DNA from: an uncultured Clostridia bacterium
Lineage (GTDB): Bacteria > Bacillota > Clostridia > TANB77 > CAG-508
DNA: 18,105 bases
Assembly: GCA_934169575.1 (NCBI GenBank)
Contig: CAKPOA010000021.1
Span: forward strand, 1-18,105
Direction: 5' to 3'
A program made the translations under genes and the position numbers. Positions 1 through 6,954 of the stretch are shown here, piece after piece. Under the pieces are notes generated by a model, which worked only from the letters and a program-made list of their open reading frames with translations, was not told the DNA's origin and ran no database searches. Positions within the stretch are counted from its first letter, which is position 1; every line of letters starts with the position of its first letter.

Positions 1-75
1 CCGCCACTTGCGGGAACCGCTTGAGTGGTGGTGTGAGAGGGGAAAAGCACACTAAGTGTTATCCTCTACTCGATT
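1..75 (+). mobile_element. 3' end of a group II intron (domains V and VI), cut by window edge
   Basis: Bases 1-9 pair with 23-31 over nine positions (with G-U pairs), and GCGG at 10-13 pairs with CCGC at 17-20 around a GAA loop, leaving a two-base TT bulge at 21-22. This is the domain V layout. A second stem follows, with AGAGG (36-40) against CCTCT (63-67) and an unpaired A at 69. It ends in TACTCGAT, the usual domain VI and 3' terminus of many bacterial group II introns. The first 40 bases are clearly richer in G+C than the rest of the window. No reverse transcriptase is visible because the body of the intron lies outside the window. The exact 3' splice point (74 or 75) is inferred. Confidence 0.75.
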
Positions 76-142
76 ATGATAAATAATCAATTTTGGTTTG
101 ATTAAAAAATTATATTATATATTTTTTCAAGTACCAGTGCGA

Positions 143-180
143 TATCACTGATAAATATTCAGTGATACTACAAATTTTTT
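143..180 (+). terminator. stem-loop followed by a T-run, between intron and pyrH
   Basis: A perfect nine-base stem (143-151 with 159-167, arms TATCACTGA and TCAGTGATA) has a seven-base AT loop. A run of T follows at 174-180, about seven bases after the stem. It could be the terminator of the gene upstream of the intron, or a leader hairpin before pyrH. The T-run is further from the stem than in a typical intrinsic terminator, so the call is tentative. Confidence 0.35.
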
Positions 181-309
181 ATAAAACTTTGTTTCACATC
201 ATTGACACATGTACATAACTTTTTCTGAAAAATTCAAATTTTCTATTGTGATTTTTAATAATCTATGATAAAATGAGTGAGGAATTAAAGAATTTGAGGA
301 GGAATAAAA

Positions 310-1020
310 ATGTCAGAGGCTAAATATAAAAGAGTACTTTTAAAATTAAGTGGAGAAGCATTAGCAGGAGATGAAAAAACAGGAATAAATACAAAAGTTA
401 TTGGAGCTATTTGTGATAAAGTAAAAGAAGTTGTAGAAATGGGAGTTGAAGTTGCAATAGTAATTGGTGGCGGAAATTTCTGGAGAGGTAGACGTAATGG
501 AGAACAAATGGAAAAAACAACTGCAGATTATATGGGAATGCTTGCAACTGCCATGAATGCACTTGCATTGCAAGATGCAATAGAGGCAAGAGGTGTATAT
601 ACAAGAGTACAAACAGCAATAGAAATGAGAGAAATAGCAGAACCTTTTATAAAAAGAAAAGCTATAAAACATTTATCAAGAGGAAGAGTAGTAATATTTG
701 CATGTGGTACTGGAAACCCATTTTTCACTACAGATACAGGTGCAGCTTTAAGAGCAGCAGAGATAGAAGCAGATGCAATATTACTTGGAAAAGCAATTGA
801 TGGAGTTTATTCAGCTGATCCAAAAATCGACTCTACAGCAGTAAAATTTGATGAAATATCATATATGGAAGTATTACAAAAAGATTTGAAAGTAATGGAC
901 TCAACAGCTACTGCATTATGCAAAGACAATAATATTCCTTTAATAGTATTTGGAATAGCAGATCCAGAAAATATAGTAAGAGCTGTAAAAGGCGAAAAAG
1001 TTGGGACAATTGTAAAATAA
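310..1020 (+). CDS. pyrH: UMP kinase
   Basis: Uridylate kinase of the amino-acid-kinase fold, phosphorylating UMP to UDP with ATP in the cytoplasm as a step of pyrimidine nucleotide synthesis. It has 236 residues, the normal bacterial length. Visible family motifs are KLSGEAL near the N-terminus (phosphate binding), IGGGNFWRG around residues 53-61, ADYMGMLATAMNAL around 73-86, and the GTGNPFFTTDTGAALRAAE segment around 132-150 that binds nucleotide. GAGGAGG at 296-302 supports the ATG at 310. It is followed after 14 bases by frr, the common pyrH-frr pair; its usual partners rpsB and tsf would lie beyond the intron, outside the window. Identification is firm. Confidence 0.97.
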   Translation: MSEAKYKRVLLKLSGEALAGDEKTGINTKVIGAICDKVKEVVEMGVEVAIVIGGGNFWRGRRNGEQMEKTTADYMGMLATAMNALALQDAIEARGVYTRVQTAIEMREIAEPFIKRKAIKHLSRGRVVIFACGTGNPFFTTDTGAALRAAEIEADAILLGKAIDGVYSADPKIDSTAVKFDEISYMEVLQKDLKVMDSTATALCKDNNIPLIVFGIADPENIVRAVKGEKVGTIVK

Positions 1021-1037
1021 AATTAGGAGGTTATATG

Positions 1038-1586
1038 ATGGATTATACAGAAATGCAAGAAAGAATGGATAAAACTATAGAAAATTTAGAAGAAAAATTA
1101 TCAGAAATAAGAGCAGGAAGAGCAAACCCTGCAATATTAAATAAAGTAAAAATAGATTATTATGGAACACCAACACCTATAAATCAAGTTGCAGGTATAT
1201 CTGTACCAGAGGCAAGAATGATTATGATTCAACCATGGGATGTAAGTGTACTTAAAAATATTGAAAAAGCAATTATTGCATCAGAAATAGGGATAAACCC
1301 AAATAATGATGGAAAAGTAATAAGATTAGTATTTCCAGAACTTACAGAAGAAAGAAGAAAAGATTTAGTAAAAGAAATTAAAAAATATGCTGAGGATGCA
1401 AAAGTTGCTGTAAGAAATGCAAGAAGAGATGGTATTGAAAAAGCAAAAACAATGCAAAAAAATGGAGAACTTACAGAAGATGATCTAAAAAATGCAGAAA
1501 ATGAAATTCAGAAAATTACAGATAATAGAATTGAAAAAATTGAAAAAATTGTTGAGGCAAAAGAACTAGATATAATGTCAATATAA
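1038..1586 (+). CDS. frr: Ribosome recycling factor
   Basis: RRF splits post-termination 70S ribosomes together with EF-G. The 182-residue product has the two-domain RRF pattern: a long N-terminal helix with EIRAGRANPAIL, the short beta domain with YYGTPTPINQVA, and the helix-rich C-terminus with RRDGIEKAK and the DDLKNAENEIQKITD segment. Two ATG codons lie side by side at 1035 and 1038. AGGAGG at 1025-1030 is only four bases from the first and seven from the second, so I prefer 1038; starting at 1035 would add one Met. The gene lies 14-17 bases after pyrH and is probably co-transcribed with it. Confidence 0.96.
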   Translation: MDYTEMQERMDKTIENLEEKLSEIRAGRANPAILNKVKIDYYGTPTPINQVAGISVPEARMIMIQPWDVSVLKNIEKAIIASEIGINPNNDGKVIRLVFPELTEERRKDLVKEIKKYAEDAKVAVRNARRDGIEKAKTMQKNGELTEDDLKNAENEIQKITDNRIEKIEKIVEAKELDIMSI

Positions 1587-1604
1587 TATGAGAGGGCGTT
1601 TTAA

Positions 1605-2495
1605 ATGGAGTTTAAAGAAGAACTGAAAAAATATCAAAATATTATAGAACTAGAATTAAAAAAGTATATAAGAACTCAAAATGTACCTGAAAGTAAATTA
1701 AATGAATCAATGGAATATAGTTTGATTTCTGGAGGAAAAAGACTAAGACCAATACTTATAATTGCTACATATCAATTATTTAAACAAAAATATGATATAT
1801 GTTTGCCATATTGTGTTGCAATTGAGATGGTACATAATTTTTCATTGATTCATGATGATTTGCCTGCAATAGATAATGATGATTTTAGACATGGAAAATT
1901 AACAAACCATAAAAAATTTAATGAATCTACTGCAATTCTTGCAGGTGATGGATTATTAAATAATGCTTATATTGTTATAAGTGAAGATTTAAAAAATACA
2001 GGAAATGTTGAAGAATTAAAAACAAAATTAAAAATATTTAATGAGTTTACAAATGCTGTAGATAGAATGATAGCTGGTGAATATGTAGATACTGAATTTG
2101 AGGGAAAATCTATTTCAGCAGATTATTTAGAATATATGCATAAAAATAAAACTGGTGCATTATTAAAACTTTGTATTAGAATTGGTGCTATATTAGGTAA
2201 TGCGAGTGAAAAAGAATTAGAAGATTTAACACTATATTCAGAAAAAATAGGTTTGGCTTTCCAAATAAAAGATGATATATTATCTGAAGAAGGAAATGAA
2301 TTGATAACAGGTAAACCTGTTGGCAATGATAAAGAAAAAAATAAATGCACATATGTTACAAAATATGGATTGCAAGAGGCTAAAAATATATTAGAAAAAA
2401 TAACTAAACAAGCTGTAGAAATTGTAGAACAATATGGCAAAAATGGAGAATTTTTAAAGCAACTTGCAATATATATAAAAGAAAGAAACAAATAG
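1605..2495 (+). CDS. ispA: Polyprenyl diphosphate synthase (farnesyl diphosphate synthase type)
   Basis: Short-chain trans-prenyltransferase that condenses isopentenyl diphosphate with allylic diphosphates to give the FPP used by UppS. At 296 residues it is the usual length of bacterial FPP synthases. Visible are GGKRLRP (43-49), the first Asp-rich motif DDLPAIDNDD (84-93) preceded by HNFSLIH, KTG at 182-184, and the C-terminal GKPVGNDKEKNKCTYV segment (236-251). The second Asp-rich motif reads KDDILSEEG (222-230), so the last Asp of the usual DDxxD is Ser227. AGAGGG at 1591-1596 supports the start. The gene lies between frr and uppS, 18 and 13 bases from its neighbours. FPP as product is inferred from family type; GGPP cannot be excluded. 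Confidence 0.88.
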   Translation: MEFKEELKKYQNIIELELKKYIRTQNVPESKLNESMEYSLISGGKRLRPILIIATYQLFKQKYDICLPYCVAIEMVHNFSLIHDDLPAIDNDDFRHGKLTNHKKFNESTAILAGDGLLNNAYIVISEDLKNTGNVEELKTKLKIFNEFTNAVDRMIAGEYVDTEFEGKSISADYLEYMHKNKTGALLKLCIRIGAILGNASEKELEDLTLYSEKIGLAFQIKDDILSEEGNELITGKPVGNDKEKNKCTYVTKYGLQEAKNILEKITKQAVEIVEQYGKNGEFLKQLAIYIKERNK

Positions 2496-2508
2496 AAAGG
2501 GACTATAT

Positions 2509-3222
2509 ATGGAATTTAATATAGATGATATTCCAGCTCATATTGCAATAATTATGGATGGAAATAGAAGATGGGCAAAATCTAAAGGTTTACCTGTAGC
2601 TTTAGGACATAAACAAGGTGCAGAAACATTAGAAAAAATTGTAAGATATGCTAATAAAATTGGAGTGAAATATTTGACAGTATATGCTTTTTCAACTGAA
2701 AATTGGAAAAGGGCTGAAGAAGAAGTAAAATCTTTAATGCTATTATTTCAAGGATATATTGATAAATATTCTAAAATTGCAGATACTGAAAATATAAAAA
2801 TACAATTTTTAGGTGATCTGACGGCATTTTCTGGGAAATTGCAAAAAGGTGTGCAAAATTGCATAGAAAAAACAAAAAATAATACAGGTGTAGTATTTAA
2901 TATTGCACTAAATTATGGCGGAAGATTAGAAATTGTAAATGCTGTTAAAAATATAGCACAAAAAGTAAAATTAAATGAAATTAAAATTGAGCAGATAGAT
3001 GAAAATTTGATTTCAGATAATTTGTATACAAAAAATATGCCTGATCCAGATTTGTTAATAAGAACAAGTGGTGAAATAAGAACAAGTAATTTTTTACCAT
3101 GGCAAATTGTGTATTCAGAATTTTTATTTTTAGATAAATATTGGCCAGATTTTAATGAACGAGATTTGGATAATGCGATAATTGAATATAATAAAAGAAC
3201 AAGAAAATTTGGAGCAAATTAA
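2509..3222 (+). CDS. uppS: Isoprenyl transferase (undecaprenyl diphosphate synthase)
   Basis: Cis-prenyltransferase that extends FPP with isopentenyl units to undecaprenyl diphosphate, the lipid carrier for peptidoglycan and wall polymers. The 237-residue protein shows the family hallmarks: HIAIIMDGNRRWA (11-23, catalytic Asp17), HKQGAE (34-39), YAFSTENWKR (59-68), NIALNYGGR (131-139), and the C-terminal block DPDLLIRTSGEIRTSNFLPW (179-198) with the phosphate-binding arginines Arg185 and Arg191. The ATG follows a GAAAGGGA site. It directly follows ispA, which probably makes its substrate, and precedes cdsA, the widespread uppS-cdsA pair. Confidence 0.96.
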   Translation: MEFNIDDIPAHIAIIMDGNRRWAKSKGLPVALGHKQGAETLEKIVRYANKIGVKYLTVYAFSTENWKRAEEEVKSLMLLFQGYIDKYSKIADTENIKIQFLGDLTAFSGKLQKGVQNCIEKTKNNTGVVFNIALNYGGRLEIVNAVKNIAQKVKLNEIKIEQIDENLISDNLYTKNMPDPDLLIRTSGEIRTSNFLPWQIVYSEFLFLDKYWPDFNERDLDNAIIEYNKRTRKFGAN

Positions 3223-3248
3223 AATACATAAAAAGTGAGGAAAAAAAG

Positions 3249-4058
3249 ATGGATTTAAAAAGAGTATTAACTTCTGTAATAGGTTTGCCACTTGTAATTG
3301 CTGTGTTAATTTTGGGCAATAAATATGTGGTAGATGTATTATTTATGTTGGTTGCTATTATTTGTATGAGAGAATATTTTTATGTAACAGAAAAAGTGGC
3401 TCATCCTATGAAAATAGTAGGATATTTAAGTACAATAATAATAGCTTTAGTATCAATATTTTCTGAAAAAACCATAATGGAAATATTGTTATTTGGGATA
3501 CCAATTATAATGTTAATATTATTTACAAAAGTAATAATAACAAATATGAAGACAACATTTAAAGATGTTGCATATACATTAGTTGGAATATTTTATATAA
3601 CATTTTTTATAATGTTTTTAAGTTTAATTAGAGGATTAGATAATGGATTGATAATTTTAGGATATACTTTAATAATAGCTTGGTCAACAGATATATTTGC
3701 ATATTTAACAGGCAGAAAAATTGGAAAACATAAATTTAGCAAAGTAAGTCCTAAAAAAACAATAGAAGGTTGTGTAGGAGGAATAATTGGTGCTGTAGTG
3801 GTTGGACTAATATATACATATATAATAAGTGTATATTATGATTTAGGAATATCAAATATTTACTTGTGGGCTATTCCTGTTTCTGCAATATTAAGTATAA
3901 TTAGTCAAATTGGTGATTTTACGGCATCAAGTATAAAAAGATTTGCAGATGTTAAAGATTATGGTAATTTATTACCAGGTCATGGAGGAATGTTAGATAG
4001 AATTGATAGTGTAATATTTATAGCACCTTTTGTATATATGATTTTCTTTTATCTATAA
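3249..4058 (+). CDS. cdsA: Phosphatidate cytidylyltransferase (CDP-diacylglycerol synthase)
   Basis: Integral membrane enzyme that makes CDP-diacylglycerol from phosphatidate and CTP, the branch point to all phospholipids. The 269-residue protein has about eight hydrophobic segments. It carries the complete CDS signature at residues 228-253: SIKR, then KDYGNLLPGHGGMLDRID, with the metal-binding aspartates. The SPKKTIEG segment (167-174) is also conserved in the family. GTGAGG at 3235-3240 lies eight bases before the ATG. In many Firmicutes dxr follows cdsA; here an RseP-type protease gene follows directly. Confidence 0.95.
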   Translation: MDLKRVLTSVIGLPLVIAVLILGNKYVVDVLFMLVAIICMREYFYVTEKVAHPMKIVGYLSTIIIALVSIFSEKTIMEILLFGIPIIMLILFTKVIITNMKTTFKDVAYTLVGIFYITFFIMFLSLIRGLDNGLIILGYTLIIAWSTDIFAYLTGRKIGKHKFSKVSPKKTIEGCVGGIIGAVVVGLIYTYIISVYYDLGISNIYLWAIPVSAILSIISQIGDFTASSIKRFADVKDYGNLLPGHGGMLDRIDSVIFIAPFVYMIFFYL

Positions 4059-4072
4059 ATTAGGAGGTAATT

Positions 4073-4810
4073 TTGTTTTCTATTTTAATAAATGCAATAA
4101 AAATAATTTTTTTATTAGGTTTTTTAATATTTATACATGAAGGTGGACATTTTCTTATAGCAAAACTATGTAGAGTAAAAGTAAATAAATTTGCTATAGG
4201 TTTTGGACCTACAATTTGGAAAAAACAAAGAGGAGAAACTGAATATTCGATAAAATTGATACCTTTAGGTGGGTTTGTAAGTATGGAAGGTGAAGACCAA
4301 AATTCATCAGATGAAAGGTCATTTACAAATGCAAGTATACCAAAAAGATTAGCAATAGTTGTTGCAGGAGCTTTTATAAATATAGTATTTGGATTAATAT
4401 TATATTTAGTATTAGTTGCTATAGTATATCAAGATATAGGATTTGCTTTTGGAGCAACAGGCAATTTTTTAGTATCTTTATTAAAAAGTATACAAATGTT
4501 GTTTACAGGTTCAATTGGTATAAATGATTTAACAGGTCCTGTTGGTATATCAGAAATTGTTACAAAAGCTATTGGAATTGAAAATTATTTATATGTAATA
4601 TCATTAGTATCTGTATCTTTGGGAATAACAAATTTATTACCTATACCAGCATTAGATGGTGGGAAAATAGTTTTATTAATAATTGAGGCAATTAGAAGAA
4701 AACCGTTAAAACAAGAAACAGAAATTAAAATACAATTAATTGGTTTTTCAATATTAATTACATTATCAATTATGGTAACATATAATGATATTGCCAGGTT
4801 ATTTAGATAA
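4073..4810 (+). CDS. rseP: Site-2 protease family zinc metalloprotease, RseP-like but without PDZ domain
   Basis: Intramembrane protease of the RseP/RasP (S2P, M50) type that cuts transmembrane substrates such as anti-sigma factors or signal peptides. Zinc ligands are His22 and His26 in HEGGH within the first membrane helix, with Glu23 as catalytic base, and Asp195 in the NLLPIPALDGG motif of a later helix. The FAIGFGP and IPLGGFVSMEGE segments (40-46, 63-74) match RseP. At 245 residues it is far shorter than the usual 340-450. The helix at about 97-116 is followed after some 15-25 residues by the SLLKSIQMLFTG and DLTGPVGIS segments, so the periplasmic-side PDZ domain is missing. The TTG start is supported by AGGAGG at 4062-4067, five bases upstream. 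Its place after cdsA favours the RseP role; the substrate is unknown. Confidence 0.87.
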   Translation: MFSILINAIKIIFLLGFLIFIHEGGHFLIAKLCRVKVNKFAIGFGPTIWKKQRGETEYSIKLIPLGGFVSMEGEDQNSSDERSFTNASIPKRLAIVVAGAFINIVFGLILYLVLVAIVYQDIGFAFGATGNFLVSLLKSIQMLFTGSIGINDLTGPVGISEIVTKAIGIENYLYVISLVSVSLGITNLLPIPALDGGKIVLLIIEAIRRKPLKQETEIKIQLIGFSILITLSIMVTYNDIARLFR

Positions 4811-4830
4811 GTGAAGGGAATTGGTAAAAA

Positions 4831-5718
4831 GTGCAAGAATTTAAATCAGGATTTGTATCTATTATTGGTAGAACAAATGTTGGAAAATCTACATTAATAA
4901 ATTTATTGGTTGGTGAAAAAATTGCTGCAATGGCAAATAAAGTTCAAACTACAAGAACTCAAATTCGTGGAATTGTAAATAGAGAAAATTCGCAAATAAT
5001 ATTTATAGATACACCAGGAATACACAAACCAAAAACAAAATTAAATGAAAATATGATAGAATTATCATGGGGAGCTATTCAAGATTCTGATGTTATATTA
5101 TTTTTAATTGAAGCTGATAGTAAAGAAGTTGGAAGAGGAGATATGAAGATTCTTGAGAAAATAAAAGAATCAAATAAAAAAACAATATTAATAATAAATA
5201 AAGTAGATTTAGTAAATAAAGAGGAATTAATTAATTTAATTAATATTTATAAAGAACAATATGATTTTGAAGCAATTATTCCAATTTCTGCATTAAAAGT
5301 AAAATATAAAAATGAAGTATTAGATGAAATTGAAAAATGTTTAAAGAAAGGTCCTGCATATTATGATATTGAAGAATATACAGATCAGACTTTAAGGCAA
5401 CTTGCAGAAGAAACAATACGTGAAAAAGCTTTAATGTTATTACAAGATGAAGTACCTCATGGTATATTTGTAAAAGTTGAAAAGATGAAAAGAACAAAAA
5501 ATAAAAATGGTGAACCAATATATAAAATAGCAGCTGTAATCTATTGTTTAAGGGAGTCTCATAAAGGAATTATTATAGGCAAAAATGGGGCAATGCTTAA
5601 AAGAATTGGTACACTTGCAAGAAAAGATATGGAACATAATTTTGAAACAAAAGTCAATCTTCAAACATGGGTTAAAGTAAAAAAAGACTGGCAAAATGAT
5701 GAAAAGTTTTTTGCATAA
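4831..5718 (+). CDS. era: GTPase Era
   Basis: Essential GTPase that binds the 3' end of 16S rRNA and assists 30S subunit maturation. The 295-residue product has the full layout: G1 GRTNVGKST (13-21), G3 DTPG (60-63), G4 NKVD (123-126), G5 SALK (153-156), and a C-terminal KH domain with the IIIGKNGAMLKRIG loop (247-260). The second residue after the G1 glycine is Thr where most Era proteins have Pro (GRPNVGKS), a mild variant. The best start is the GTG at 4831, since the protein then opens with FKSGFVSIIGR as in other Era proteins. The purine-rich site GAAGGGAA (4813-4820) is about ten bases upstream. Confidence 0.96.
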   Translation: MQEFKSGFVSIIGRTNVGKSTLINLLVGEKIAAMANKVQTTRTQIRGIVNRENSQIIFIDTPGIHKPKTKLNENMIELSWGAIQDSDVILFLIEADSKEVGRGDMKILEKIKESNKKTILIINKVDLVNKEELINLINIYKEQYDFEAIIPISALKVKYKNEVLDEIEKCLKKGPAYYDIEEYTDQTLRQLAEETIREKALMLLQDEVPHGIFVKVEKMKRTKNKNGEPIYKIAAVIYCLRESHKGIIIGKNGAMLKRIGTLARKDMEHNFETKVNLQTWVKVKKDWQNDEKFFA

Positions 5719-5763
5719 AATTACAAATAAAGTGCAAAATAACTAAAGAAGGAGAAATGTCTT

Positions 5764-5928
5764 ATGATAAAAGAAATTGCGTGGAATACTTTTAAAAATA
5801 CAGGAAGTATAAATACTTTTTTAGAGTTAAAACAAATTGAAAATTTTCAAAATAATAAGATATCTAATCAAAAGGTGGAAGCAAATGAGTGTTGTAAAAA
5901 TGAAAGGAATAATAATTGCAGAAAATAA
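5764..5928 (+). CDS. YqzL family small protein
   Basis: A 54-residue ORF opening with MIKEIAWNTFKNTGSINTFL followed by ELKQIEN. This resembles the YqzL family of tiny conserved proteins, in which a W-x(2)-F-x(2)-TG-x-I/V-x(2)-Y/F-L-x(3)-K pattern is typical and which are usually encoded just upstream of recO in Firmicutes. The sequence after residue 30 is not conserved-looking. AGAAGGAG at 5746-5753 supports the ATG. Its 3' end overlaps the recO start by 44 bases, implying translational coupling. The function of the family is unknown. The family assignment rests on remembered pattern and on location. Confidence 0.7.
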   Translation: MIKEIAWNTFKNTGSINTFLELKQIENFQNNKISNQKVEANECCKNERNNNCRK

Positions 5929-6587
5929 TATGGGTGATTTTGACAAAATGCTTACAATGTTGACACCTGGTATGCGGTAAAATTTCGTGTGTCGCAAAAG
6001 GAGCAAGACGTCCAAAAAGTTCTCTTTTAGCCGGCACACAATTTTTGTGTTTTGGGGAATATGTAATGTATAAAGGGCAAGAAAATTATAGGATAAATTC
6101 ATGTGATACAATTGAAATTTTCTATAATATTAGAACTGATTGGGATAAACTTAAAATTGCAACTGAAATTACAAAAATAATTCAGGATGTTACAACAGAA
6201 AATGAAAATACATATAAAATTTTGCAATTATATTTAAATACTTTATATATGATTTCTGAAACTGATAAAAATTTGGATTTTATATTAGCAGTTTTTAAAT
6301 TAAAATTATTGTGTTTTTTAGGTTTTAAACCACATGTTGAAAAATGTACAAGTTGTGATAAAAAGGAAAACTTGCAGTTTTTTTGTGTGAAAGATGATGG
6401 GTGCAAATGTGAAGATTGTGGTAAATTAGATAAATCAGCAATAAGTATAGGTGATAGTACTTTGATTGCATTAAAATATATTGTTTTGGCTCCAACTAAA
6501 AAGCTGTTTTCTTTTGAGCTTAAAAATGAGAGTTTGAAACAGCTTGAGCTTTTGGCTAAAGTTTATTTTGATGAGAAGTGCTATTAA
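5885..6587 (+). pseudogene. recO: recO, split by a +1 frameshift
   Basis: RecO loads RecA on SSB-coated single-stranded DNA with RecR (RecFOR repair). The gene starts at ATG 5885 after AAAGGTGG and reads MSVVKMKGIIIAENNMGDFD and on to MLTPGMR, then stops at TAA 5978-5980. One base further on, the frame starting at TGC 5973 continues without a stop as CGKISCVAKGARRPKS, the conserved end of the RecO N-terminal OB domain. It runs through a four-Cys zinc motif (CTSC and CEDC) to the stop at 6585-6587. Joining the two frames by dropping one base near 5970-5973 gives about 233 residues, close to the family length. All else is intact, so this is either a recent mutation or a sequence error. The downstream part alone has an ATG at 6045 but would lack the OB fold. 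Confidence 0.88.
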
Positions 6588-6627
6588 AAAGCTTTTTAAT
6601 AATTAAACTTAAATATGTGTATGGAAT

Positions 6628-6720
6628 TAGTTGAAATATAAGCTTCTTATTACACATCTCAGTTTATTATGAAATTTAAGAAATTCTAATTTGTTTTATT
6701 TAAAGCTTATATTTCAACTA
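6628..6720. repeat. Perfect 18-base inverted repeat around a 57-base core
   Basis: TAGTTGAAATATAAGCTT at 6628-6645 is exactly complementary to AAGCTTATATTTCAACTA at 6703-6720. Beyond one mismatch, four more outer positions can pair (6623-6626 with 6722-6725, one G-T). The 57-base core contains no ORF. No target-site duplication is evident at the flanks. It could be a small non-autonomous element (MITE-like), a long RNA hairpin at the end of the recO transcript, or a processed structured RNA. The rest of the 367-base gap (6588-6954) is very AT-rich and shows only a short palindrome at the recO stop and the spoIIE ribosome binding site. Confidence 0.8.
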
Positions 6721-6954
6721 TTTCTTCATATTAATTTTAAATAAACCATTATTTGTTAACAAAAAATAAGAAAAAATTAATAAATATATTGTAATTTGCG
6801 GGAAAATATAATAAAATAAAGTAAAAATTAGAAAATAAAAAAGGAAAAAGGTCAATATATGTAAAAAACTTTTTTTAATTAGCATACTAAAAAAGACAAA
6901 AAAATCAAAAGAAAAGTAGTAAAATGTTATTAAAAAAAGACGGGGTGATAATAA

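Noticed and set aside
202..230. TTGACA at 202-207 as the -35 box of a pyrH promoter
   Set aside because: No acceptable -10 hexamer lies 16-18 bases downstream. A TATGAT at 264-269 looks like a -10 but lacks a matching -35, so no promoter was called.
361..728. Minus-strand open frames opposite pyrH
   Set aside because: They lie fully within a clearly coding gene, lack ribosome binding sites, and have low-complexity Cys/Phe/Ser-rich translations typical of the antisense of AT-rich coding DNA.
5970..5980. Programmed +1 frameshifting in recO
   Set aside because: No recognised slippery sequence, internal Shine-Dalgarno stimulator or downstream structure is visible; mutation or sequence error is simpler.
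6583..6600. Perfect 18-base palindrome ATTAAAAAGCTTTTTAAT at the recO stop codon
   Set aside because: It has no loop and consists of A and T runs that are common here, so it is not a convincing terminator or site.
6885..6905. Possible Spo0A box (reverse-strand TTTGTC) upstream of spoIIE
   Set aside because: It matches only part of the TGTCGAA core and sits in a poly-A-rich stretch where such matches occur by chance.
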